In this document: piece after piece, positions 6,585-12,688 of the stretch
How positions within the stretch are numbered: position 1 is the stretch's first letter
Layout of the letters: the number at the start of each line of letters is the position of its first letter
Assembly (NCBI GenBank): GCA_905221605.1
Contig: CAJNDS010002779.1
Location: 1,142,616 to 1,157,036 of the forward strand
Origin: Symbiodinium natans
Lineage: Eukaryota; Sar; Dinophyceae; Suessiales; Symbiodiniaceae
DNA length: 14,421 nt
Direction of reading: 5' to 3'
The notes under the pieces: model-generated
What the model was told of the DNA's origin: nothing
The model's database searches: none
Seen by the model: the letters and a program-made list of their open reading frames with translations, nothing else
Made by a program: the position numbers and the translations under genes

Positions 6585-7405
6585 AGCCGGAGACCCCTGC
6601 TAAGGACAGGGGCCACTCAGTCCCCGACATGCTCCTGCGGTCACCGCCTTCCACGCAGGAGATGCTGGACGTGACGCTCCCAAGTGCACCGCCTGGCTCC
6701 TCGTCGTCAGCGGCGCCGATGGAGGAGGAGGATGCTCCGCTGGCCTTCAGCACGCCTCCGAGAAAGAAGCAGAGGGACGGAGAAGGAGGCCGCGCCTCGC
6801 CGTCGCTGGACGGGGCACTCTCGCCGGAGGCAGTCTCGCCGGAGCAGCGAGACACGTGTTTGAGACGGTGGCTGCGGCGCTCCTTCCCTGCACAGGGCCA
6901 GAGCCCTTCGAGTTTGTCGGAGCCTACACCGTGTCCTGCCGTGAAGCACGACCCGTACATGCCGACGCCCCTGGCCGGAGCTCCTGCCTCGCCAGCTGGG
7001 ACTCAACAGCAGTCTGCACAAGTTCCTGAGCACGAGCCGCCGCCCTCAAGGAGCACGCCAGCCGGGAAGCAGAGGCCGGCTCCACACAAGGGCCGCCGGA
7101 GCAGCCGGAGCCGCCGCAGCAGCAGGTGCCGGTCGAGATGTTGGACGAAGAAGTGGGACGCTGCCTGTACCGGTTTGCGGCGCAGATCCAAGTTGAGGTG
7201 GTCGCCTTCTACGTCCTCTTCTTGAACAACCACACGGAGGCGCTCTGGAACCCAGCGGCGCTTTCCATGGTGACTGAGCAGGCGGTGGAGGGCTTCATAG
7301 CTGCTTATCACTGGCAGCCGAGCGCAGATGCTCAACCAGTTCACTATAGAGAAGTGGCTACACAAGCAGACCGTGCCGGCCGCTACGTTCACTGACTTTC
7401 CACTG
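6488..7405 (+). CDS. element gene, first coding part, with frame changes
   Basis: ATG in a CCATGG context right after the leader intron. Residues 1-32 are TIR-encoded (MDASQNPVSLDVPSQIGVAP at the start). Residues ~33-180 are Pro/Ser-rich and look disordered, with a basic nuclear-import-like PPRKKQR and SPEAVSPEQ repeats. The first frame is open to 7,225, but from about 7,030 the protein-like reading moves to another frame: EPPQQQVPVEMLDEEVGRCL, then YRFAAQIQVEVVAFYVLFLN. It changes back near 7,270-7,330 to MLNQFTIEKWLHKQ, TFTDFPL, ending at 7,405. The second change fits a 58-nt GTGACT...GCGCAG intron (7,270-7,327); the first may be an indel or an unseen intron. No transposase, helicase or nuclease motif recognised; function unknown. 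Confidence 0.6.
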
Positions 7406-7466
7406 GTAGCAGACAGGCAAGTGGCCAGACTGCTTGTACCCGCCCTCCTGCCGTCTTCGCTCGCAG
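7406..7466 (+). other. probable 61-nt intron
   Basis: Starts GTAGCAGACAGG and ends with a strong pyrimidine tract (CCGCCCTCCTGCCGTCTTCGCTCGCAG). It joins ...TTC ACT GAC TTT CCA CTG to GCC AAG GCC AAG in phase 0. Confidence 0.55.
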
Positions 7467-7517
7467 GCCAAGGCCAAGGCCCAGCTACAGAAGAAACCCG
7501 CCAGGGGGCTCTGGCAG
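7467..7517 (+). CDS. element gene, small exon
   Basis: A 51-nt, 17-codon phase-0 exon, AKAKAQLQKKPARGLWQ, between two good splice sites (TCGCAG before, GTAGGT after). Lysine/alanine-rich and basic. It continues the reading frame of the preceding exon without a stop. Confidence 0.55.
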
Positions 7518-7930
7518 GTAGGTAGATAGGCATTGTCAGACCTCTAGCATGCCACATCTGCGAACCTCTGGCATGTAGACCCTCTCGCACACCCCGCAAT
7601 AGTCTGACCTCTAGCATGTTACTGTCGCAGGGAACAGCAGTGGGGCCCTCCAGCACACAGACCTCCGGGTGACATCTAGGGCCTCCAATATAAGCACAGA
7701 CCTCCCCTGTACCTACAGCAGTGGGGACCTCTAGCACGGCTGCAAAGCTGCATATCAACCTCTAGCAGCAACCCTCTCACATGCAGACCTCTAGACCTCG
7801 CAGCAACCTCTCGCACATTCCTCTCGCAGCAACCTCTCCCAGATACCTCTCCCAGATACCTCTCGACCTCTCGCATATACCTCTCGCAGAACACCTCTCG
7901 CAGATACCTCTCTAACATGCTCCCGCGCAG
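7518..7930 (+). other. repeat-filled intron of the element gene
   Basis: Donor GTAGGT at 7,518; acceptor ATGCTCCCGCGCAG at 7,930 (alternative GCCAG at 7,935). Nearly the whole intron consists of degenerate 10-16-bp units related to ACCTCTAGCATG on the left and ACCTCTCGCAGAT on the right. Each right-hand unit is itself a pyrimidine tract followed by CAG or CAGA, so it resembles a 3' splice site. Confidence 0.55.
7540..7920 (+). repeat. ACCTCT(A/C)GCA(G/T) degenerate tandem repeat
   Basis: About two dozen imperfect units, loosest at 7,620-7,740 and tightest at 7,795-7,915 (CCTCTCGCAGCAACCTCTCGC, CCTCTCCCAGATACCTCTC). It accounts for the stop-poor minus-strand open frames over 7,003-8,041, which I do not treat as genes. 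Confidence 0.75.
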
Positions 7931-8318
7931 GCCAGCTGCCCGCTGCCGCTCTGCCAGAGGTGTCCGAGGGCTCGTGCTGCCGCCGTGCCATAAGCCTCCA
8001 GTGCTGCGGTCAGGAAGTGGTCGCAGAATCGTGGGCAGCACACCACGGGGTCGGTGCCAGCTCCACAGCTCCTGGAGGCCAGAGGCTGAGGGTGGGCGAC
8101 TCCTGCGACTCTGGATCCATCTGTGTCGGGGCCACGCCTATCTGCGATGGCACGTCCAGGGAGACCGGGTTCTGCGAGGCATCCATGGCTACAAGCAGAG
8201 CAAACCCCGGCGATTCTCTCGCTTCGCGGACAAAATGTCCTCAAAGCGTCTACTTACTTTGACATGTGACTGTGTTCAAATGGGCTCTGCACCGCCGTCT
8301 GCTGCCTTCCTGCTGTAA
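7931..8318 (+). CDS. element gene, possible last exon running into right TIR
   Basis: After the acceptor at 7,930, phase 0 ends quickly (ASCPLPLCQRCPRARAAAVP, stop 7,991-7,993). With the acceptor at 7,935 another frame reads LPAAALPEVSEGSCCRRAIS and stops inside the TIR at 8,260-8,262. A third frame, open from 7,917, runs 133 codons to TAA at 8,316-8,318, eight bases from the element end, with basic readings such as YKQSKPRRFSRFADK. Which is used cannot be told from sequence; in two of the three the right TIR supplies the protein's C-terminus. Confidence 0.4.
8010..8186 (-). CDS. convergent short CDS starting in right TIR
   Basis: The right TIR repeats the start codon (8,186-8,184), the leader intron and the first 32 codons of the main gene on the minus strand. 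The frame then enters unique sequence (LSLWPPGAVELAPTPWCAAH) and stops at 8,010-8,012 after 58 codons. It may be a truncated by-product of TIR duplication, the first exon of a second convergent gene, or non-functional. No further exon was identified. Confidence 0.4.
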   Translation of the reverse strand: MDASQNPVSLDVPSQIGVAPTQMDPESQESPTLSLWPPGAVELAPTPWCAAHDSATTS

Positions 8319-8326
8319 CCTGCTGG
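8090..8326 (-). repeat. right terminal inverted repeat
   Basis: Reverse complement of 6,348-6,584 with no difference found on base-by-base comparison. It ends ...GTAACCTGCTGG at 8,326. Flanking sequence beyond (TTGAGGGTGCAGGG) is unrelated to the left flank apart from the GTT ambiguity. Confidence 0.9.
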
Positions 8327-8700
8327 TTGAGGGTGCAGGGCTTCAGGTTTCTAGCCATTCAGGGCTTCAGTTTTGATAGAGACAAACCCTTAGGCTACTA
8401 TGGACTTTGGCGAAAGTAAGCCCCAAAACGAAGAGTCCTCAGAGGCTTAGGCCAGGCCGCAAGTTGCCACTAAACCCTAAACCCTAAACCCTGGGACCCA
8501 AAACCCTCAACCGTAAACCCGAAACCCTAGACCCTGAACTTTTGAATGTTGGTTCGGCTCTCGAAATATTTCATTCGTAGACCTGATCAGACTTGGTGCT
8601 TTGGGGCATAGGGCTTCCACAGCTGAGGGCTTGCGGCGCCCTAAGCCCTAAGCACCAGTATCCCCAAACCTTTCAGGTTTCGGACTCGAACGTTGCAAGG
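8327..8700. repeat. interstitial CCCTAAA region
   Basis: Contains the cleanest C-strand telomere-like run in the window (CTAAACCCTAAACCCTAAACCC at 8,472-8,493), then decayed words to about 8,540, and another patch at 8,638-8,672 (CGCCCTAAGCCCTAAGC, CCCCAAACCTTTCAG). No gene is supported here. Confidence 0.65.
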
Positions 8701-8839
8701 GCCTGCACACAGCTCTAAATATGGTCTCTTGGTCACTCGCCCCTTCCCTTTGGTACCAAAAAAGCTATCCCGTATCCCAGAAGAGGACCATCATAAAACC
8801 TAGATCCAAACACTTGAAGCCTTCACCCCAAACACTGAA

Positions 8840-9071
8840 CGCTGTAGCCATTTCCGTCGAGGCCGCCTCGACGTTCCGGTAGCGCGACCATTCTACTAGT
8901 AGACTACAGCGGGCTGGGAGAGCCCATCTCAAGAGGTCGAGGAAGTCTGAGTCTCCCTGCGCCCGCACAATGCTGCATGCCAGCATGTTGCCCATGCTGC
9001 TTAGCGTTCTGATGACCACCAGTGCTGTGCAGCGCCGGATGCTGTACAACCGCACCGAGCTACTTGCAGAA
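8840..9071. CDS. candidate coding block, strand unresolved
   Basis: Both strands are protein-like. Minus (within an open frame 8,765-9,055): SDFLDLLRWALPARCSLLVE, preceded by an ...IRTLSSMGNMLACSIV stretch. Plus: an ATG at 8,970 with MLHASMLPMLLSVLMTTSAV, then QRRMLYNRTELLAE, which resembles a signal/anchor sequence and would fit the N-terminus of the downstream putative glycosyltransferase gene. Flanks are C-rich on the left and TTTAGGG-like on the right. It includes a 17-base palindrome (8,856-8,872). Confidence 0.35.
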
Positions 9072-9125
9072 GGGTTTAGGATTCAGAGCTTAGGGTTAAA
9101 AGCGCGAACAGCAATCCTAAACCTT
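9072..9125. repeat. telomere-like words forming an inverted pair
   Basis: GGTTTAGGATT (9,073-9,083) and AATCCTAAACC (9,113-9,123) are exact reverse complements, 11 pairs, enclosing 29 bases that contain another TTAGGG. Confidence 0.7.
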
Positions 9126-9227
9126 ATAAGGAAGGTCGACCTTTGGACCTCCGGACACGCAAGAAGAATAACAAGAAGAACCTCAGCCCCAAGCCCCCTG
9201 TAGACCCGTCCCGTTGAACCGAGGCTC

Positions 9228-9328
9228 TCCATAATGATTCCGGAGGGGAGGCCAATGACAAGCCTGCCTTTGGTGGCACTCCAGGCTCACACGCACTTCC
9301 CCGAGCTGCAGGCGGGCCCCAAGCCCTG
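9228..9328 (+). CDS. weak candidate exon upstream of the DUF5672-like exons
   Basis: One frame reads MIPEGRPMTSLPLVALQAHT then HFPEL, up to a donor-like GTAAGC (9,329). An 'R-x-LPxxxxQxxxxFP' stretch could correspond to the segment that precedes the W-x-Q motif in DUF5672 proteins, but this is inference. TTTAGGG-like and then CCCTAAA-like words fill 9,390-9,500, so that stretch would be its downstream intron. Confidence 0.25.
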
Positions 9329-9504
9329 TAAGCCTGTAAGCACCCTAACCTCGAGGTTGGCAAGGCTTGAAGAATCCCTGAAGTGGGGCAGGTTATGGGG
9401 GTTTACAGAGGGCTTCGGGGGTTTATACGACATAGGGTTTGGGCTTGAGGTCTCGAAGCTCAGATTCCCGGAGCGCACTACGCCCTAAACCCCACACCCT
9501 AAAG

Positions 9505-9613
9505 GTGCAGATCCTCTACGCCCGGGCGAACGAGGAGTTCGTGTACACTGAGACGACTCTCCTGAAACTGCGAAACGAAGGGGCCCTGGTCCTCACACCG
9601 ATGCCCGAACGCG
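9505..9613 (+). CDS. DUF5672-like putative glycosyltransferase, N-terminal exon
   Basis: After CACCCTAAAG the frame reads VQILYARANEEFVYTETTLL, then KLRNEGALVLTPMPER. This fits the early part of DUF5672 proteins ('W-x-VQ-x-YxxxNxxFV...LxxxGxxxLTxL'). The frame stays open to TGA at 9,715-9,717, but family-like sequence ends near 9,613, where GTTTCG could be the donor; the exon end is approximate. Codons are GC-rich. It would join the exon at 11,457 across about 1.8 kb of intron containing the minisatellite and the GGT/TG microsatellite. Confidence 0.5.
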
Positions 9614-9718
9614 GTTTCGTACATCTTCTTACTCAAGCGCGTGTGTTGGAGAGTTCTGAGGTCTCGGCGAGAGCGGCGGGAGTTTTGATTTATAGATCGC
9701 GGTCTCTCAGTCTCTGAG

Positions 9719-9900
9719 TGCATGTAGCAAAACAGCGGCGCAGTAAGCGAAGACGCACCGATAAGCAAACAAGTGCATATAGCAAGCGAAGACGCACCAA
9801 TAAGCAAAACAGCCGCACATAGCAAGAGAAGACGCGCCAAAAAGCAAAACGACTGCATATAGCAAGCGAGGATGCACCAACAAGTTAAAACAGTGTAACA
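9719..9900. repeat. 40-bp tandem minisatellite, about 4.5 copies
   Basis: Successive GCATATAGC / GCACATAGC / GCATATAGC starts at 9,775, 9,815 and 9,855 give an exact 40-bp period. The core is AGCAAGCGAAGACGCACCAATAAGCAAAAC in part. Left-hand copies are more diverged. No coding role proposed. Confidence 0.8.
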
Positions 9901-9905
9901 GCTGC

Positions 9906-10168
9906 ATGGTAAGACGGTGGCAGCGTGTGGTGGCGTGTGGTTGGTGGCGTGTGGTGGTGGCGTGTGGTGGTTGCGTGTGGTGGTGGCGTGTGGTGGTGGC
10001 GTGTGGCAGTGGCCTGTGGTGGTTGTTGAGTGCGGTGGGGCGTGGTGGCCTGTATGGTAGTGGTCTGTGGGGGTGCTGTTTGGTGGTTTTGGGTGATTTC
10101 TGATATCGTGTGGAGTGTCGTGGTGATGATGATGGTGATGGTGACGCATGGTGGTGGTGGTGGTGGTG
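9906..10168 (+). repeat. GTGTGGTGGTGGC-type VNTR
   Basis: Degenerate G/T-rich units at 9,906-10,060, a less regular 10,060-10,140, then GGT triplets to 10,168. First part of the composite G/T-rich tract in the intron. Confidence 0.75.
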
Positions 10169-10283
10169 GTGTGTAGTGGTGGTGGTGTGTAGTGGTGGTG
10201 GTGTGTAGTGGTGGTGGTGTGTCGTGGTGGTGGTGTGTAGTGGTGGTGGTGTGTAGCGGTGGTTGTGTGTAGTGGTGGTGGTG
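10169..10283 (+). repeat. 16-bp tandem repeat GTGTGTAGTGGTGGTG
   Basis: About seven copies with single-base variants (one GTCG for GTAG, one AGCGG). The same unit reappears at 10,851-10,880 on the other side of the TG tract. Confidence 0.8.
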
Positions 10284-10395
10284 GTGGTGGGTGGGTGGGT
10301 GGGTGGTGGGTGGGTGGTGGGTGGGTGGGTGGTGGGTGGGTGGTGTGGGTGGGGTGGGTGGGTTGGGTGGGTGGGTGGTGTGGTTGTGGGGTGTG
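10284..10395 (+). repeat. GGGT-rich, G-quadruplex-prone tract
   Basis: More than a dozen GGG runs separated by one to three bases (GGTGGGTGGGTGGGTGGTGGG pattern) on the + strand. By established rules this can form stacked G-quadruplexes in DNA or in a + strand transcript. Confidence 0.8.
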
Positions 10396-10535
10396 TGTGT
10401 GTGTGTGTGTGGTGTGTGTGTGTGTGTGTGTGTTGTGTGTGTGTGTGCGTGTGTGTGGTGGCGTGTGTGTGGGTGTGTGTGTGTGGTGCGTGGGTGTGTG
10501 TGTGTGTGTGTGTGTGGGTGTGTGTGTGTGTGTGT

Positions 10536-10572
<37 letters not shown>

Positions 10573-10776
10573 GTGTGTGTCTGTGTGTGTGTGTGTCTGT
10601 GTGTCTGTGTCTGTGTCTGTGTGTGTGTCTGTGTGTCTGTGTGTCTGTGTGTCTGTGTGTCTGTGTGTCTGTGTGTCTGTGTGTCTGTGTGTCTGTGTGT
10701 CTGTCTGCTGTCTGTCTGTCTGTCTGTGTGTCTGTGTGTCTGTGTGTCTGTCTGTCTGTCTGTCTGCCTGCCTGCC

Positions 10777-10811
<35 letters not shown>

Positions 10812-10858
10812 GTGTGTGTGTGTCTGTCTGTGTGTGTGTGTGTCTGTGTGTGTGTGTA
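10390..10858 (+). repeat. TG / TGTGTGTC / TCTG composite microsatellite
   Basis: Order from left: nearly pure TG (10,390-10,600), an eight-base TGTGTCTG array (about 10,605-10,745), TCTG and TGCC tetranucleotides (about 10,745-10,830), then TG again. It produces long Cys/Val-only open frames on the + strand and Thr/His-only frames on the minus strand that have no evidence of being genes. Confidence 0.9.
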
Positions 10859-11035
10859 GTGGTGGTGGTGTGTAGTGGTGGTAGTGGTGGTGGTGGTGGT
10901 GGTGAGTAGTGGTGGTAGAGGTGGAGGTGGTGGAGGTGGTGGAGGTGGTGGTGGTGGTGGTGCTGGTGGTGCTGGTGGTGCTGGTGGTGCTGGTGGTGCT
11001 GGTGGTGGTGCTGGTGGTGCTGGTGGTGGCGTAGT
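10859..11035 (+). repeat. GGT and GCTGGTGGT triplet repeat
   Basis: GGT triplets with AGT interruptions, then GGAGGT units, then about eight GCTGGTGGT units ending near 11,030. It mirrors the GGT block left of the TG tract. Confidence 0.85.
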
Positions 11036-11099
11036 GGTGTCGGTCCTAGCAAAAACCCTGCTAACAGCACGGACTAATCCATAGTGGAGACAAGCTGTT

Positions 11100-11400
11100 T
11101 TCCTCGGCTTTGCCCATCAAGTAGAGAATCAAGTACCCAATATGTAGCATTTTTTCATGTATACTAGTACACACCCAAATATATTTAATCATATATAGAC
11201 TGGTATATTTTATTGTAATGTATAGCCATATAATGATAGATAATACAATCTAAGTACAAGTACAAAATACTGTACATGAATTTAAATAACACATTAAACA
11301 TACTCTTGTGATATGCAATCACTTGTCTCGCACGATATAACAACCCTTCAGAATGACTGAATAAACAGATAAACCAAATAAACTATGGTATACTAATGTA
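11100..11400. other. AT-rich stretch, no gene seen
   Basis: Composition drops to strongly A/T-rich (ATATATTTAATCATATATAG and similar). No open frame of note, no clear terminal repeats. Probably part of the same large intron, ahead of the next conserved exon. Confidence 0.4.
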
Positions 11401-11456
11401 TGAGCCTTTGAAGACCAAACCCTCAGTTTCTTGGAGTTTTCTTCTTTCTCTGAAAG

Positions 11457-11619
11457 AAGAACCTATCGAATGAGGTCTACAGACCGCTACTCCTCCATGC
11501 TGAAATCCCCGGAGTTCTGGTATTAAACACTGACGCCGAAGATCTTGCTGGCACAGACAGATTCTTGGCTCTGCAATTCGGCCCACGAAAGCATCAGGCC
11601 TTTCCTGCCCTACCACTAC
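11457..11619 (+). pseudogene. DUF5672-like exon with in-frame TAA
   Basis: After a pyrimidine tract (TTTTCTTCTTTCTCTGAAAG) the frame reads TYRMRSTDRYSSMLKSPEFW, then tyrosine, TAA (11,524-11,526), then LTPKILLAQTDSWLC and IRPFLPYHY. DRYSSMLKSPEFW and ILLAQTDSWLC are hallmark DUF5672 motifs ('YxxLLxSxEFW', 'LxFQTDSxLC'), and Asp of QTD is the expected metal/sugar-nucleotide-site acidic residue in GT-A-like folds. Family similarity runs straight through the stop without a frame change, so it is a nonsense mutation, a sequencing error or a reassigned codon. The exon ends after TAC CAC TAC at 11,619, where the family consensus (YDYIGAPW) resumes at 11,768. Confidence 0.7.
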
Positions 11620-11767
11620 GCCGCTTCGCCGCACGTCTCGCCATCTTTTCTTTTCTTTGGCTCCTTGAGTCTATCGAGGTTGCCCTACCGAATCGGTGAT
11701 TTCCCAAAACGGCAAGCCCAAAAACCGTCAACCCTGAGCCCTACACCCCAAGCCCTAAACCCTGGAG
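11620..11767 (+). other. 148-nt intron with apparent GC donor
   Basis: Joining TAC (ends 11,619) to GTA (starts 11,768) restores YHY-VGAPW, which matches the family's YDYIGAPW with no gap. The intron then starts GC (GCCGCT) and ends AG (CCTGGAG). Its 3' half holds C-rich telomere-like words (CAACCCTGAGCCCTACACCCC, GCCCTAAACCC). GC-AG introns are a minor class in most eukaryotes and common in dinoflagellates. Confidence 0.5.
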
Positions 11768-11889
11768 GTAGGGGCCCCTTGGGGCCACCTCGTTGGGGAA
11801 TGTCCCATCAATGGCGGCAACGGCGGCCTCTCTTTGAGGGACCGTGAGGCCATGCTGAGGGTGACCAGGCGGGCTCTAAGATTTTTCAG
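11768..11889 (+). CDS. DUF5672-like exon with GNGGLSLR motif
   Basis: The frame opens VGAPWGHLVG, continues through NGGNGGLSLRDREAMLRVTR and RALRFF, and stops at a donor GTTCAGG (11,890). GAPW and GNGGLSLR are the most conserved motifs of DUF5672, a family usually annotated as putative glycosyltransferases. No stop or frameshift is present. The donor leads straight into TTCAGGGTTTAGAGGGTTTAGGG. Confidence 0.72.
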
Positions 11890-12122
11890 GTTCAGGGTTT
11901 AGAGGGTTTAGGGTGTTTGAGTTCGGTTTTTCGGACTTTTCCCAATTGCCCACTGTAGGGGAGAATGGCCCAACCTAAGCCGCACACCCTCTCCGGAACG
12001 CTCAAGATGTTTAAACCTTCCGACAGCCTCGAAGTCTGCCAGGACGACGACCGATTCCCAAGGGTTAGCCGAGGACAGAGGGAGGATCACGGGTAATCCT
12101 AATCCTCAGCCTAAAGTTAGCC

Positions 12123-12156
<34 letters not shown>

Positions 12157-12157
12157 C

Positions 12158-12193
<36 letters not shown>

Positions 12194-12688
12194 CCCCCGC
12201 GTCCCATGGCTGGTCTAAATAGGGTTAATTTTGCAGCTGGTTTTCGTATATTTCAAGCGGCCAGGAGACTCAGCAGACATTGCTTCTCTTTCATTCCCCG
12301 TTACCACTCTAGAAAGAAAGCGACAAGAGGTTTCTTTCTCGAAGCTTGCTCGTCTGTGGGACCAAAGTCGCGCCTTCGTGGGGTGCGGCCTCGCTCGCCG
12401 TCCTCGAAGCTGTCATCGCTTTTGGGCGTCTGGGCTCTCACTGCTGGGGGTCTGCGACTCAGGTTAGTTTCCGGGGGAGGGCAGTGGAGGCGCTAGGTCG
12501 CAGCCTCAGGTTGGTGGGATTGTGGGCATTGGCTAATCTACCGGCAGCTCGTGTGCCGCAAGGAGGAACTTTGGCTCCAATGACTCGGAACGCCTCTTAA
12601 CAAGTGGGGCCTCTCCCTCCTAGACCGCGTAAACCCTTAGGCCCCAAACCGTAGACCACCTCGACACATCAAGTCCCCACCCCCGCAG
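11890..12688 (+). other. intron region with telomere-like edges and possible small exon
   Basis: It starts with TTTAGGG-like words (11,890-11,935) and ends with CCCTAAA-like words and a pyrimidine-rich acceptor (12,628-12,688). The flanking exons end and begin in different phases (two bases left over; phase 0), so at least one exon is probably hidden inside. Candidates are 11,998-12,062 (MFKPSDSLEVCQDDDRFP) and parts of 12,231-12,478 (RPGDSADIASLSFPVTTLER, or GAASLAVLEAVIAFGRLGSH in another frame). None is certain. Confidence 0.4.
12124..12198 (+). repeat. ~75-base poly-C tract
   Basis: Runs of 32 and 34 C separated by GCT, then GCCCCCG. True length is likely unreliable. It lies in a presumed intron of the DUF5672-like gene. 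Confidence 0.85.

Larger units (their letters stand above)
6348..8326. mobile_element. long-TIR DNA element, about 2 kb, type unassigned
   Basis: Bounded by two 237-bp inverted repeats (6,348-6,584 and 8,090-8,326) that match at every position compared; similarity stops sharply on the inner side. The interior (6,585-8,089) is GC-rich, free of telomere-like words, and carries a gene with at least two consensus-like introns. Long TIRs that carry transcription starts and drive convergent genes are known in Mutator/MuDR elements, but no MULE transposase or DDE pattern is visible, and no 8-9-bp target duplication flanks it. A 3-bp direct repeat, GTT, can be assigned (6,345-6,347 and 8,326-8,328) if the outermost right base belongs to the duplication. 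Exact TIR identity implies recent activity, gene conversion or an assembly artefact. Confidence 0.85.

Noticed and set aside
6488-7225. Main element gene as a single 245-residue protein
   Set aside because: The last ~65 codons of this frame are Arg/Ser-rich antiphase reading of a much more protein-like frame, so the uninterrupted frame is probably not the real product.
7003-7758. 251-codon minus-strand open frame in the element
   Set aside because: It spans the intron repeat and the antisense of the GC-rich exons; no family pattern, and the plus strand has matching splice sites.
8469-8495. True telomere end
   Set aside because: Only about three clean CCCTAAA units, with unrelated sequence on both sides; interstitial.
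10259-10909. Long plus-strand open frames of Cys/Val or Gly/Val
   Set aside because: Pure translation of TG/GGT microsatellite in three overlapping frames; no start context or protein-like composition.
9499-11070. 523-codon minus-strand open frame (His/Gln- and Thr/His-rich)
   Set aside because: Its length comes from the stop-free repeat; the only real protein-like sequence in the region is on the plus strand (9,505-9,613).
11130-11400. AT-rich block as a transposon with terminal repeats
   Set aside because: The only inverted similarity (CATGTATACTAG against TTAGTATACC) is short and imperfect; no target duplication.
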